Source: Flagellimonas taeanensis | Lineage (GTDB): Bacteria; Bacteroidota; Bacteroidia; Flavobacteriales; Flavobacteriaceae | Assembly (NCBI RefSeq): GCF_003584105.1 | Contig: NZ_QXFO01000008.1 | Location: 186,001-250,000, forward strand | DNA: 64,000 nt | Reading direction: 5' to 3' | Part shown: positions 36,931 through 46,003 of the stretch, piece by piece | How positions within the stretch are numbered: the first letter of the stretch is position 1 | Layout: each line of letters starts with the position of its first letter | Position numbers and translations under genes: made by a program | The notes under the pieces: generated by a model | Database searches by the model: none | Told to the model about the DNA's origin: nothing | What the model saw: only the letters and a program-made list of their open reading frames with translations

Positions 36931-36979
36931 TTCTCGACTGCGCTCGAACGGACAATTTTGTCCAAATACTTATTGGACA
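36931..36979. repeat. Intergenic palindromic repeat element
   Basis: Contains TTCTCGACTGCGCTCGAAC, a type of sequence I recall as dispersed in flavobacterial intergenic regions, then GGACAA-TT-TTGTCC and TGTCCAA...TTGGACA, which offer alternative hairpins. It lies between the prolyl oligopeptidase stop and the ABC ATPase start, both on the minus strand, and may double as a terminator. Confidence 0.4.
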
Positions 36980-36996
36980 GCCTTTTAATCAATTCT

Positions 36997-39150
36997 CTAA
37001 TCCTTAAATTCTTTGAGCACCGCTTGGTTGGGGAGCTCATCATACCCCATGTTAAAGAAAGTAAAGCCGTAAATATCGGCATACTGTTCAATGGTCTTGC
37101 TCACAGGGGTCCCTGCTCCATGCCCGGCATTGGTCTCAATGCGGATCAAGGTCGGGTTGGTCCCTGCTTGTTTTTCCTGGAGTTCAGCAGCAAATTTGAA
37201 GCTGTGCGCGGGTACTACCCTGTCATCATGATCGCCCGTGGTGACCAAAGTAGCGGGATATTCTGTTCCTTCCTTCACATTGTGCACTGGGGAGTAGCCT
37301 TTCAAATAGTTGAACATTTCGGCATTGTCCTCGGAGGTGCCATAATCGTAGGCCCAACCTGCACCGGCTGTAAAGGTGTGGTAGCGGAGCATGTCCATTA
37401 CGCCCACAGCGGGCAGTGCCACCTGCATCAAATCGGGACGCTGGGTCATCGTGGCGCCCACCAACAGACCTCCGTTGGATCCACCACGGATGGCGAGGTA
37501 TTCCTTGGAGGTATAGTTGTTCGCGATCAAATATTCGGCAGCGGCGATAAAATCGTCAAAAACGTTCTGTTTTTGGAGCTTGGTCCCCGCTATGTGCCAT
37601 TCCTTGCCATATTCGCCCCCACCTCTTAGATTGGGAACGGCATATACACCGCCCTGTTCCATCCAAACGGCATTCACGATGCTGAAAGATGGGGTAAGGC
37701 TAATGTTGAACCCGCCATAACCATAAAGCATGGTGGGATTTTTACCGTTGAGCTCCAACCCTTTCTTATAAGTGATGATCATGGGCACTTTGGTGCCGTC
37801 CTTAGAGTTGTAGAACACTTGCTTGGACTCATAATCGTCTGGGTTGAAATCGATTTGGGGCTTCCAATATAGTTCGTATTCACCTGTCTCCACATTGTAT
37901 TTGTAGAGGGAACCGGGCGTATTGTAATTGGTGAAGGAGAAGTAGAATTCCTTGTCCTCTTTTTTGCCGCCAAAGCCACCGGCACTTCCCACACCGGGAA
38001 GTTGTACTTCGCGGACCAGTTTTCCGTCATAATCGTACTGCATGACCTTGGAAATGGCATCCACCATGTATTCGGTGAAGAAATAACCTCCGCCGGTGCC
38101 TGGGGTGAGCACGTTCTCGGTCTCGGGAATCAAGTCCTCCCATTGGTCAGGGGTTGGGTTGGCGGCATCCACCAATACCACTTTTCTATTGGGGGCATCC
38201 CTATCGGTGACCAGATATAGTTTTGAGCCCACATTGTCGATGACGTAGGTATCGGAATCCGTATCATCCAGAATGGTGACCAGTTTGGCATTGGGGTCGG
38301 TCAGGTCCAATAGGAACAATTTATTGCCCGAAGTGGACACAGAGGCCGAAATGAACAGGTATTTTTCATCCTCGGAAACAGAACCACCCACATAGCGGTG
38401 CTTTTCTTCTGGAGTACCGCCAAAGATGATTTTGTCCTCGGATTGTGGGGTGCCCAATTGGTGATAGTACAGCTTGTGCTGGTCCGTTTTGGCAGAAAGT
38501 TCACTGCCTTCGGGCTTGTCGTAGCTCGAATAGAAGAACCCTTCGTTGCCTTTCCAGGAAATACCGCTGAACTTGATATCGACCAAGGTGTCTTCCACAA
38601 TTTCCTTTGTTTCGGCATTGATCACGATTCCTTTCCTCCAATCACTTCCCCCTTCGGAGATGAGATAGGCAGCCAGGGAACCGTCCTTGGTGAAGCTGAG
38701 TCCCATCAACGAAGTGGTACCATCTTCGGAGAAGGTATTGGGGTCCAAAAAGACCTCTTCCTTACCCTCGCCCTTTTTCCGATAGACCACATATTGGTTC
38801 TGCAGTCCGTCGTTCTTGTAGTAATAGGTATAGTCACCTTCCTTGAACGGGGAACCCACTTTTTCGTAGTTCCAGAGTTTTTCCAAACGGTTTTTGAGAT
38901 CTTCCCGAAATGGAATTTGATCAAAATACCCAAAAGTGGCGGCATTTTGTTGTTTCACCCAAGCCTCGGTCTCGGCACTTCGGTCATCTTCCAGCCAACG
39001 GTAAGGGTCTGGTACATCGGTACCGAAGTAGTTGGTCACGGTATCGACTTTCTTGGTAGTGGGATAGTTCACCACAATAGGTTCTCTTTTTGGTGTTTCT
39101 TGACAGGCTGCAAACAAAATGGCAACAGCCAAAAGACTTACGTTTTTCAT
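36997..39150 (-). CDS. Prolyl oligopeptidase family serine peptidase (S9A), lipoprotein
   Basis: 717 residues. Lipoprotein signal [16 protein letters not shown] with Cys16 as the lipidation site. The N-terminal part starts with the S9A helix [27 protein letters not shown] and a seven-bladed propeller; the C-terminal alpha/beta-hydrolase has the nucleophile in [12 protein letters not shown], the Asp in [12 protein letters not shown] and the His in NAGHGAG. Cleaves after proline in short peptides; full length for the family (about 700). Located in the periplasm or at a membrane surface. Monocistronic by spacing. Confidence 0.94.
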   Translation of the reverse strand: MKNVSLLAVAILFAACQETPKREPIVVNYPTTKKVDTVTNYFGTDVPDPYRWLEDDRSAETEAWVKQQNAATFGYFDQIPFREDLKNRLEKLWNYEKVGSPFKEGDYTYYYKNDGLQNQYVVYRKKGEGKEEVFLDPNTFSEDGTTSLMGLSFTKDGSLAAYLISEGGSDWRKGIVINAETKEIVEDTLVDIKFSGISWKGNEGFFYSSYDKPEGSELSAKTDQHKLYYHQLGTPQSEDKIIFGGTPEEKHRYVGGSVSEDEKYLFISASVSTSGNKLFLLDLTDPNAKLVTILDDTDSDTYVIDNVGSKLYLVTDRDAPNRKVVLVDAANPTPDQWEDLIPETENVLTPGTGGGYFFTEYMVDAISKVMQYDYDGKLVREVQLPGVGSAGGFGGKKEDKEFYFSFTNYNTPGSLYKYNVETGEYELYWKPQIDFNPDDYESKQVFYNSKDGTKVPMIITYKKGLELNGKNPTMLYGYGGFNISLTPSFSIVNAVWMEQGGVYAVPNLRGGGEYGKEWHIAGTKLQKQNVFDDFIAAAEYLIANNYTSKEYLAIRGGSNGGLLVGATMTQRPDLMQVALPAVGVMDMLRYHTFTAGAGWAYDYGTSEDNAEMFNYLKGYSPVHNVKEGTEYPATLVTTGDHDDRVVPAHSFKFAAELQEKQAGTNPTLIRIETNAGHGAGTPVSKTIEQYADIYGFTFFNMGYDELPNQAVLKEFKD

Positions 39151-39226
39151 TTTTTTCAGATTGATTCTGATAAAAATACCATAAAAACCGACAATCTCTT
39201 GTCTGGGGCCTAAGCTTTAACGTATT

Positions 39227-40240
39227 TTATGAAACGACCTTGGAGGCGTTGGAAACCAGATGGTTCTCCACCAAATACTCCGCAATCTGCACGGCATTGG
39301 TAGCCGCCCCTTTCCGTAGGTTGTCCGCAACGATCCACATGTTCAAGGTGTTGGGTTGGGTCTCGTCCCTTCGGATGCGTCCCACGAACACTTCATCCTT
39401 GCCATTGGCGAACATGGGCATGGGGTAAGTGTTGGTTTCAGGATTGTCCTGCACCACTACGCCAGGAGTTTCACTCAGGAGTTTACGTACCTCAGCAAGG
39501 TCAAAATCGTTGTGGAACTCCACGTTCACGGATTCCGAGTGTCCGCCCGCAGTTGGGATACGCACCGCGGTGGCGGTAACGGAAAACGTACGGTCGTCCA
39601 ATATTTTTTGTGGCTCACGGGCCAATTTCATCTCTTCCTTGGTGTAGCCGTTGTCCAAGAACACATCGCAATGGGGCAGTGCGTTACGGTTGATGGGGTA
39701 TGGATAGGCCATTTCACCCTCAATGCCGGCAGCCTCGTTCTCCATTTGCTGTACGGCCTTCACACCGGTACCCGAAACGGATTGGTAGGTGGAGACGATC
39801 ACCCTCCTCATTTGGTATTTTTTGTGCAATGGGTTCAGTGCCATCACCAATTGGATGGTGGAACAGTTGGGGTTGGCAATGATCTTGTCCTCCGGGGTCA
39901 AAGTGTCCGCATTGATTTCGGGGACCACTAATTTTTTGGTGGGGTCCATGCGCCAAGCGGATGAATTGTCGATCACAGTGGTACCGACCTCCGCAAATTT
40001 TGGGGCCCATTCCAAAGAAGTGTCCCCTCCAGCTGAAAATATGGCAATATCCGGTTGGGCGGCCACGGCATCGGCCAAGCCAATTATGGTGTGTTCCTCG
40101 TTCTTATAGTTAAGCTTTTTGCCCACGGAACGCTCCGAGGCGACCAACAACAATTCGGTGATGGGGAAGTTGCGTTCCTCCAACACGTTCAACATGACCT
40201 CGCCTACCATTCCGGTGGCTCCAACTACTGCTACTTTCAT
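39227..40240 (-). CDS. asd: Aspartate-semialdehyde dehydrogenase
   Basis: 337 residues from ATG 40240, where MKVAVVGATGMVGEVML gives the NADP-binding GxTGxVG motif. Active-site Cys in IIANPNCSTIQLVMAL, and the substrate-binding His/Arg region in RIPTAGGHSESVNVEF. Reduces aspartyl phosphate to aspartate semialdehyde, feeding lysine, diaminopimelate, threonine and methionine synthesis in the cytoplasm. The frame extends 51 bases upstream but the -7 box at 40262-40269 falls in that extension, which fixes the start. Confidence 0.96.
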   Translation of the reverse strand: MKVAVVGATGMVGEVMLNVLEERNFPITELLLVASERSVGKKLNYKNEEHTIIGLADAVAAQPDIAIFSAGGDTSLEWAPKFAEVGTTVIDNSSAWRMDPTKKLVVPEINADTLTPEDKIIANPNCSTIQLVMALNPLHKKYQMRRVIVSTYQSVSGTGVKAVQQMENEAAGIEGEMAYPYPINRNALPHCDVFLDNGYTKEEMKLAREPQKILDDRTFSVTATAVRIPTAGGHSESVNVEFHNDFDLAEVRKLLSETPGVVVQDNPETNTYPMPMFANGKDEVFVGRIRRDETQPNTLNMWIVADNLRKGAATNAVQIAEYLVENHLVSNASKVVS

Positions 40241-40261
40241 TTTTAAAAAAATTTCTTGGGG

Positions 40262-40292
40262 CAAAGGTACTCCAGTCAAGGAGTTATGCAAG
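40262..40292 (-). promoter_or_regulatory. Promoter of asd
   Basis: CTTG, 19 bp, TACCTTTG (40269-40262): a full TAnnTTTG match at canonical spacing with TTG of the -33 box. Predicted leader about 15 bases before ATG 40240. Confidence 0.65.
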
Positions 40293-40334
40293 CATTTTCA
40301 TCGTCAATAATTAAAAAATAACAAAATGTTATAA

Positions 40335-40378
40335 ATAAAACAACCATCAACTTGTCAGCGAAAACAGATTGATGGTTT
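40335..40378 (-). terminator. Terminator after mscL
   Basis: AACCATCAA (minus strand) pairs with TTGATGGTT across an 18-base loop (arms 40369-40377 and 40342-40350), followed on the minus strand by GTTTTATTTAT. It separates mscL from asd. Confidence 0.6.
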
Positions 40379-40426
40379 TTAGGATTATTGTGGTGTAGCG
40401 GCAGTGCCTAATGTTGGCACCAACGA

Positions 40427-40837
40427 TTATTGTTTCTTCAACAGGTCGCGGATCTCTGCCAATAACTCCTCCTGGGTCGGACCTTTTGGAGCTTCTGGGG
40501 CAGGTTCCTCTTTTTTCTTCATACGGTTCACTCCTTTTACAATCATGAACATCACAAAGGCAACGATCAAAAAGTCGATGACATTGGTGAGGAATTCTCC
40601 GTACATCACTGTGATTTCCCCGACTGTTTCCCCTGCATCGTTCACGGTACCTTCCTTGATGGTATATTTAAGATCGTTGAAATCCGATTGGAACAAAAGT
40701 CCCACCAAAGGGGAAACGATTCCCCCGGTAAATGAGGAGACCACTTTGTTGAAAGCAGCACCCATAACGAAACCTACGGCGATATCCACCAGGTTTCCCT
40801 TCATTGCAAAATCCTTAAATTCTTTTATAAATCCCAT
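40427..40837 (-). CDS. mscL: Large-conductance mechanosensitive channel
   Basis: 136 residues from ATG 40837 (MGFIKEFKDFAMKGNLVDIAVG), the standard MscL N-terminus. TM1 with AVGFVMGAAFNKVVSS forms the pore constriction, the periplasmic loop is about 50-75, and TM2 (VIDFLIVAFVMFMIVKGVNRM) leads into a charged C-terminal helix EELLAEIRDLLKKQ. It opens under membrane tension to release solutes on hypo-osmotic shock, fitting a marine organism. The frame is open 63 bases further upstream, without support. Confidence 0.96.
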   Translation of the reverse strand: MGFIKEFKDFAMKGNLVDIAVGFVMGAAFNKVVSSFTGGIVSPLVGLLFQSDFNDLKYTIKEGTVNDAGETVGEITVMYGEFLTNVIDFLIVAFVMFMIVKGVNRMKKKEEPAPEAPKGPTQEELLAEIRDLLKKQ

Positions 40838-40912
40838 TTTTATAGTGTAGTATTGGTTAATCGGAAACAAATTAAGTAAAAAAGGGCTGTGTTCCATCAA
40901 AAAGGAGAAAAA

Positions 40913-42046
40913 TCAGCGGTCTATAACGACCCTTTTTACCCGCTGCGATATGGCGGTCAGGATTTCGTAGGAAATGGTGCCCGCACCTGAGGCAAAGTTT
41001 TCGGCCGATCGTTGGGGTCCAAAAACAAGGACCTCGTCCCCTTCCTTGCAATCCACTCCGGTCACATCTACCATGATCATATCCATACAGACATTGCCAA
41101 TGAGGGGGGCTTCTTTTCCATTGATGAGGACAGAGGCCTTTCCCCTACCGTATTGCCTGCCTATGCCATCGGCATGGCCAATGGGCAATGTTGCCGTCTT
41201 TGTTGTACTGCCGGATGTGAAGGTCCTATTATATCCAACGGTTTCCCCATCGCCTATCTCATGGATTTGGGAGATGATGGTCTTTAGTGTGGCCACAGGC
41301 CTTAGATTTGGGTCAATCAGGGCATCGTTTCCATATCCATAAAGTCCGATACCGCTCCGGACCATTTCAAACTGGGCCTCACTGGCATAATTAATGATGC
41401 CGGACGTGTTCAGCATGTGCCTCATGGGAGCATGTCCCAGTTTTTGGGCCAATGCGGAACTGCATTTTTTAAAAGTATCGATCTGGCCCAAACTGAACAT
41501 GCGTTCATTGGGGTCTTCCGAGGCAGCCAAGTGGGAAAAGACCGAGATGACTTTTGCCTCATCGTGTGCCTTGAACTGCTCGGCGATGAACCCAATGTCG
41601 TGCTCCCTAAACCCAAGACGGTTGAGCCCTGTGTTGAATTTGATGTGGACCGGGTAGGCCACTTGTTTTTTGGCTCGGGCCGCATCAAGAAACTGGGTCA
41701 GGATGTTCTGGGAATATAGGCTGGGCTCCAAGCAACAATCGATCATTTCCTCAAAATTGGAAGCCAAGGGATGAAGGACGAGAATGGGGGTTTTTATTCC
41801 TGCATTGCGGAGGAGGGCCCCCTCGCTGACATAGGCCACGGCCAGGTAATCGACCCCAAGTGTCTCCAGTTTTTTGGCAATGGCGACCATATCACTTCCG
41901 TAGGCAAATGCCTTTACAACGCCCAAAAACTTGGTGTTGGGGGCTATTTTGGATCGTAAATAGCGGTAATTGTGCTCCATGGCGGATAGATCCAGCACCA
42001 GAGTGGTCTCACCTACCTTGTCCATTGGCATTTTTCTTTTTGGCAT
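40913..42046 (-). CDS. alr: Alanine racemase
   Basis: 377 residues, PLP-dependent fold-III enzyme converting L- to D-alanine for peptidoglycan. The PLP Lys is in [12 protein letters not shown] (Lys45 from the first ATG), the phosphate-binding segment is [11 protein letters not shown], and the second catalytic Tyr is in [11 protein letters not shown]. The shape [17 protein letters not shown] opens the barrel. ATGs at codons 1, 6 and 8 are all possible; the first overlaps the end of tdk by 38 bp. Downstream of tdk, presumably co-transcribed. Confidence 0.93.
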   Translation of the reverse strand: MPKRKMPMDKVGETTLVLDLSAMEHNYRYLRSKIAPNTKFLGVVKAFAYGSDMVAIAKKLETLGVDYLAVAYVSEGALLRNAGIKTPILVLHPLASNFEEMIDCCLEPSLYSQNILTQFLDAARAKKQVAYPVHIKFNTGLNRLGFREHDIGFIAEQFKAHDEAKVISVFSHLAASEDPNERMFSLGQIDTFKKCSSALAQKLGHAPMRHMLNTSGIINYASEAQFEMVRSGIGLYGYGNDALIDPNLRPVATLKTIISQIHEIGDGETVGYNRTFTSGSTTKTATLPIGHADGIGRQYGRGKASVLINGKEAPLIGNVCMDMIMVDVTGVDCKEGDEVLVFGPQRSAENFASGAGTISYEILTAISQRVKRVVIDR

Positions 42047-42662
42047 CCACTTCCTCGGACTCTACGTCCATCTGGTTGATTTTTTCCCGCAGCATGGCCT
42101 TGTAGAAAGCGGCCCTGCTCAACGGTTCGTATTCCTCGGTTTCGCCCAAGAGCACGAGCTTGTCGTTGCTGGATTTCCGAAAACTGTAATTGGCAAGGTT
42201 CCCGGTTCGGGTGCAGACGGCGTGTACTTTGGTGACATATTCCGCGGTGGCCATCAAGGCAGGCATGGGACCAAAGGGGTTGCCCTTGAAATCCATGTCC
42301 AGTCCGGCCACTACCACACGCACACCTCGGTTAGCGAGATCATTGCATACTGTAACAATCTCATCATCAAAGAATTGGGCTTCATCAATGCCCACTACAT
42401 CACAGTCATCTGCCAAAAGGCGGATGTTCGCAGCGGCGGGAACAGGCGTGGAACGTATTTCGTTGGCATCGTGGGAGACCACCATTTCCTCATGGTAACG
42501 GGTGTCCACTATCGGTTTGAAGATCTCCACCTTCTGTTTGGCAAACTGCGCCCGTTTTAGCCTACGGATGAGCTCTTCTGTCTTTCCCGAAAACATGGAG
42601 CCGCAGATGACCTCTATCCATCCAAACTGTTCTTTAGGGTTGACCGTATTTTCGAGAAACAT
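42009..42662 (-). CDS. tdk: Thymidine kinase
   Basis: 217 residues, type II thymidine kinase. P-loop GSMFSGKT at 21-28, Walker B/lid [10 protein letters not shown] with Glu94, and [19 protein letters not shown]. Salvages thymidine to dTMP. The zinc-binding region normally built by four Cys reads [18 protein letters not shown] with only one Cys, so the zinc ribbon seems lost, as I believe is usual in this lineage. Overlaps alr at its 3' end. Confidence 0.93.
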   Translation of the reverse strand: MFLENTVNPKEQFGWIEVICGSMFSGKTEELIRRLKRAQFAKQKVEIFKPIVDTRYHEEMVVSHDANEIRSTPVPAAANIRLLADDCDVVGIDEAQFFDDEIVTVCNDLANRGVRVVVAGLDMDFKGNPFGPMPALMATAEYVTKVHAVCTRTGNLANYSFRKSSNDKLVLLGETEEYEPLSRAAFYKAMLREKINQMDVESEEVDAKKKNANGQGR

Positions 42663-42714
42663 ACCGTATTTTTGAACGAAACTTTGTGTTTTTCCGTTAT
42701 ATTGGGACGAGGCA

Positions 42715-42722
42715 CAAAGCTA
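42715..42722 (-). promoter_or_regulatory. -7 box ahead of tdk
   Basis: TAGCTTTG on the minus strand, an exact TAnnTTTG; the -33 element is not convincing. A small inverted repeat CGACC-TTG-GGTCG (42740-42752) lies just upstream. Transcript start would be about 42708, 46 bases before the tdk ATG. Confidence 0.4.
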
Positions 42723-42819
42723 CTAAAAAAATGTGCCCCCGACCTTGGGTCGAAATTTAACCTTTTGTAAGCAATAGAATTTACAAAATGGCCTTATTTT
42801 TATAGTAAAGAGTATAGCT

Positions 42820-43509
42820 ATGATGAAGAAATTAAGAGAGGAACTGATAAAACTGTCTACAGAGATCATAACGGCGAAGGAAGATGTGGAGCTTGTGGAG
42901 CTGTACAACAAGGCCAGGATCATCTATGAGAAATTGGCCGTGCTGAAGTTCATAGAGGAAAAATTGAACGATGTCCAGGTGGATGTGTCGAAGAACGTAG
43001 TCGCATCACGGTTCGAAAAAGTGGCAAATGCCGTGTTGAGCGGTAATACATCGGTACCGGAGAGCAACCCGCATGAGGAAGATATCATGACCCCTGGAAT
43101 GGACACCATCAAGGACATTGTGTCCGAAATGCCAACGGAAATGGCCTTGGACCAAATATTTGCTGAATTTGTGGCAAAGCCCGATCTCATGAAGAACGAC
43201 AAGGAAAACCTCGCTCCATTGAAAGAAGACATCAAGCAGGGACAGGCCAACCTCCCAAAATCGTTGAACGATAAGTTGGGCAAGGACTTTCAGATAGGAC
43301 TGAACGACAAACTGGCTTTTGTAAAGCATCTTTTCAACAACAGCATGGAAGATTATACCCGGGTTTTGTCGCAGCTCAATACCATTGACACCGAGGAACG
43401 CTCCATAGCTTTCATCAACAACATGGTAAAGCCAGAATACAACAATTGGGAGGGCAAGGAGGAGTATGAGACCCGTCTCATCACCTTGATTGAAAGAAGG
43501 TTCGCGTAA
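42820..43509 (+). CDS. Conserved hypothetical protein, mostly helical
   Basis: 229 residues, function not recognised. No signal peptide or membrane segment. The N-terminal ~55 residues are strongly helical and charged (REELIKLSTEIITAKEDVEL), a linker rich in Pro, Asp and Glu follows (about 75-100), and the C-terminal part IGLNDKLAFVKHLFNNSMEDYTRVL looks like the best-conserved segment; I recall similar proteins in many Flavobacteriia. ATG 42820; a second ATG one codon later is equally possible. Divergent from tdk and upstream of rsmI. Confidence 0.8.
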   Translation: MMKKLREELIKLSTEIITAKEDVELVELYNKARIIYEKLAVLKFIEEKLNDVQVDVSKNVVASRFEKVANAVLSGNTSVPESNPHEEDIMTPGMDTIKDIVSEMPTEMALDQIFAEFVAKPDLMKNDKENLAPLKEDIKQGQANLPKSLNDKLGKDFQIGLNDKLAFVKHLFNNSMEDYTRVLSQLNTIDTEERSIAFINNMVKPEYNNWEGKEEYETRLITLIERRFA

Positions 43510-43524
43510 ATCCCATTTTTCCAA

Positions 43525-43554
43525 TTTCATTTTGACAGGAAGACCGTAACTTTG
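43525..43554 (+). promoter_or_regulatory. Candidate rsmI promoter giving an almost leaderless mRNA
   Basis: TTTC (43525-43528), 18 bp, TAACTTTG (43547-43554), the latter a full -7 match. The expected start of transcription falls within a few bases of the rsmI ATG at 43559. Confidence 0.45.
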
Positions 43555-43558
43555 GTTT

Positions 43559-44230
43559 ATGGGAAAGTTATATCTGGTACCGACACCAATAGGAAATCTT
43601 GAGGACATCACGCTCCGCGCCATAAAAGTACTGAAAGAGGTCGATGTGGTTTTGGCCGAGGACACTCGCACCAGTGGCAAACTCCTAAAACATTTTGATA
43701 TTGCGACCCCCTTGCAGAGCCACCACATGCACAATGAGCACAAACAAGTCGATGCACTTGTGCAGAAGCTAAAAGGAGGGGCCGTTTATGCCCTCATTTC
43801 GGATGCGGGCACCCCGGCGATCTCAGACCCTGGTTTTTTGCTCACGCGCGCCTGCGTGGAAAGCGGCATCGAGGTGGAATGCCTTCCCGGGGCCACCGCT
43901 TTTGTACCTGCTTTGGTGAACAGTGGCCTGCCCAATGACCGTTTTGTGTTCGAAGGATTTCTCCCCATAAAAAAGGGTCGCCAGACCAAACTGCAAGAAC
44001 TGGCCGAAGAAACCCGGACCATGGTCTTTTATGAATCTCCCCATAAGCTTTTGAAAACATTGGTGCAGTTTGTGGAGTATTTTGGGGGGGACAGGCCGGC
44101 TTCGGTATCGCGTGAACTCACCAAATTGTACGAGGAAACCGTTCGCGGTACTCTTTCCGAAGTTTTGGAGCATTTCAACCAAAAAGCCCCCAAAGGAGAA
44201 TTTGTGGTCATCGTGGGCGGGAAGAAATAA
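43559..44230 (+). CDS. rsmI: 16S rRNA 2'-O-ribose C1402 methyltransferase
   Basis: 223 residues. MGKLYLVPTPIGNLEDITLRA is the invariant opening of RsmI, followed by VVLAEDTRTSGKLLKHF, ALISDAGTPAISDPGF (SAM pocket of the tetrapyrrole-methylase fold) and FVFEGFLPIKKGRQTKL. Methylates the ribose of C1402 in the decoding centre with SAM. Slightly shorter than the E. coli enzyme, as common in this phylum where the C-terminal extension is missing. Confidence 0.95.
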   Translation: MGKLYLVPTPIGNLEDITLRAIKVLKEVDVVLAEDTRTSGKLLKHFDIATPLQSHHMHNEHKQVDALVQKLKGGAVYALISDAGTPAISDPGFLLTRACVESGIEVECLPGATAFVPALVNSGLPNDRFVFEGFLPIKKGRQTKLQELAEETRTMVFYESPHKLLKTLVQFVEYFGGDRPASVSRELTKLYEETVRGTLSEVLEHFNQKAPKGEFVVIVGGKK

Positions 44231-44268
44231 TCCTGTTAGTTGCCTCTTTATTTTTCGACCAAAAAACC

Positions 44269-44844
44269 ATGGAACAATTGCTTTCCCAAATCCGAAGCTG
44301 TACACATTGCAAGGAACATTTGCCTTTGGGACCAAGGCCCATCGTAGCGGCCCATCCGGAATCCAAAATTGCCATTATTGGACAAGCCCCGGGCACCAAG
44401 GTACACCAAACGGGAATTCCTTGGGACGACCCCAGTGGAAGACAGCTCAGAAACTGGCTGGGCGTTTCGGACGGACAATTTTATGACGACCGTTTGTTTG
44501 CACTGGTGCCGATGGGATTCTGCTATCCAGGAAAGGGTAAATCGGGCGATCTGCCCCCAAGGCCCGAGTGCGCCCCACAATGGCATGCCCCGCTCATGGA
44601 CCAAATGCCCAACCTCAAACTGACCATTCTGATCGGGCAGTATGCCCAAAAACATTACTTGGGAGATGGCATGAAAAACAACCTAACCGAAACGGTGAAG
44701 AATTACAGGGAACTTTTGCCCCATTATTTTGTATTGCCCCATCCGTCCCCCAGAAACCGGTTTTGGTTGAGCAAGAATCCTTGGTTTGAAGAGGAGGTGT
44801 TGCCTGAATTAAGAAAAAGAGTTTTAAGCAGTCTTACCCCTTAG
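44269..44844 (+). CDS. Uracil-DNA glycosylase family protein with Fe-S cysteines
   Basis: 191 residues of the UDG superfamily. Motif 1 is GQAPGTKVHQTGIPWDDPSG (about 38-57) and motif 2 is LPHPSPRN near residue 160. Four Cys (11, 14, 85, 101: CxxC ... C-x15-C) have the spacing of the 4Fe-4S ligands of family 4/5 glycosylases, so a cluster is likely. Expected to excise uracil or a related base from DNA, although this short subgroup is little characterised as far as I know. Starts 38 bp after rsmI, same strand. Confidence 0.85.
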   Translation: MEQLLSQIRSCTHCKEHLPLGPRPIVAAHPESKIAIIGQAPGTKVHQTGIPWDDPSGRQLRNWLGVSDGQFYDDRLFALVPMGFCYPGKGKSGDLPPRPECAPQWHAPLMDQMPNLKLTILIGQYAQKHYLGDGMKNNLTETVKNYRELLPHYFVLPHPSPRNRFWLSKNPWFEEEVLPELRKRVLSSLTP

Positions 44845-44853
44845 GTGCGATAC

Positions 44854-45456
44854 TTAATATTCTGACCCATCATGCTTGCCTTTTTCCCAACCATGTTTCC
44901 CTAAATACAGTTCGGCACTGTCCACGGCCCCTTCTTCAATGGAAGTGCCCATGGAGTCGTTCCATCGGTTGAGGTAACCGAACAGGGAGATTACACCCAA
45001 CATCTCGACGATTTCCCCTTGGTTCCAATAGCGATAGAGCCGTTCCTTGATTTGAGCATCCACGGCATTGGGCACCTGTGAGGCTGCCAGAGAAAAATCG
45101 AGGGCGGCACGTTCCGCTTCCGAAAAGGCCGGATGTGTTCGGTACTCCCAAATATGGTCCAGTTGGTCCAGTTCAGCACCATAGCGTTCCGCGGCCCTAA
45201 TGGCATGGGCCTGGCAATAGCGGCATCCCGTAGCATTACTGCTCACCCATGCAATCATCCGCTTTAGGGCAGATGTCACCTTACCTTCATTGGCCATGAC
45301 CGCTTTATTTAGGTTGATGAACGCCTTGGAAATGGCGGGTCTGTGCTGCATGGTCAATACGGAATTGGGACAAAACCCAAGGGTTTCATTGAAGAATTCC
45401 GCAAGCTTTTTAGTTTCAAGGTCGTGATTGGGATCAAGAGGTGGTACGAGGGCCAT
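44854..45456 (-). CDS. Carboxymuconolactone decarboxylase/AhpD-like peroxidase-related protein
   Basis: 200 residues, cytoplasmic. The redox motif GCRYCQAH (Cys78, Cys81, His84) is that of AhpD-like alkylhydroperoxidases; helices around it (VTSALKRMIAWVSSNAT and RAALDFSLAASQVP) fit the family's all-alpha fold. Probably reduces peroxides or acts as a thiol adaptor. Divergent from an OsmC-family gene, itself a peroxide-defence family, with only 57 bp between the two starts. Confidence 0.88.
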   Translation of the reverse strand: MALVPPLDPNHDLETKKLAEFFNETLGFCPNSVLTMQHRPAISKAFINLNKAVMANEGKVTSALKRMIAWVSSNATGCRYCQAHAIRAAERYGAELDQLDHIWEYRTHPAFSEAERAALDFSLAASQVPNAVDAQIKERLYRYWNQGEIVEMLGVISLFGYLNRWNDSMGTSIEEGAVDSAELYLGKHGWEKGKHDGSEY

Positions 45457-45476
45457 GATAAGAGCTATATAAATTG

Positions 45477-45484
45477 TATTTTTG
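45477..45484 (+). promoter_or_regulatory. -7 box ahead of the OsmC-like gene
   Basis: TATTTTTG, an exact TAnnTTTG; no clear -33 partner. Transcript start near 45491 gives a leader of about 23 bases before ATG 45514. Confidence 0.35.
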
Positions 45485-45513
45485 AATTATACAAGAAACG
45501 AAAAATTGAGTTC

Positions 45514-45936
45514 ATGACAAATCATATCACTACCAAATGGTTGGGCGAAATGGCTTTTGAAAGCAACAATCCCTCCGGACATACCGTGCGGATCGATGCA
45601 GGACCGGAAGACGGCGGTTCAGGAGCCGGATTGCGGCCCAAGGCATTGATGCTTTCCGCTTTGGCCGGTTGTTCCGGACTGGACGTGGCCTCGCTCATCA
45701 AAAAAATGAAACTCGAGGTGGACGACTTCAAGATTGATACTATAGCCAATCTTACGGAAGAGCATCCCAAATATTATGATGCCGTTACCATTGAATACCA
45801 CTTTTCAGGCTCCAACCTCAATGAGGACAAGCTAAAAAAGGCAGTGGACCTTTCGGTGGAAAAATACTGTGGAGTGATGGAAATGTTCCGAAAATTTGCC
45901 AAATTGGAGGTTAGAATACTGTACCATAACAAGTAG
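45514..45936 (+). CDS. OsmC family protein
   Basis: 140 residues from ATG 45514, the first Met of the conserved domain (the frame is open upstream only because it is antisense to the AhpD-like gene). Contains GLRPKALMLSALAGCSGLDVASL with the first reactive Cys and EKYCGVMEMF with the second, the pair that reduces organic hydroperoxides in Ohr/OsmC enzymes. Adjacent, divergent AhpD-like gene suggests a shared oxidative-stress role. Confidence 0.9.
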   Translation: MTNHITTKWLGEMAFESNNPSGHTVRIDAGPEDGGSGAGLRPKALMLSALAGCSGLDVASLIKKMKLEVDDFKIDTIANLTEEHPKYYDAVTIEYHFSGSNLNEDKLKKAVDLSVEKYCGVMEMFRKFAKLEVRILYHNK

Positions 45937-46003
45937 GTATTTATTTTAAGGACAATAACCCCTTGTTCCTTTTTTATTCATCAACATTTAATTGATTTGT
46001 AAA

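Noticed and set aside
45343..45513. N-terminal extension of the OsmC-like protein
   Set aside because: It is antisense to the AhpD-like gene start and not part of the OsmC domain; a -7 box lies within it.
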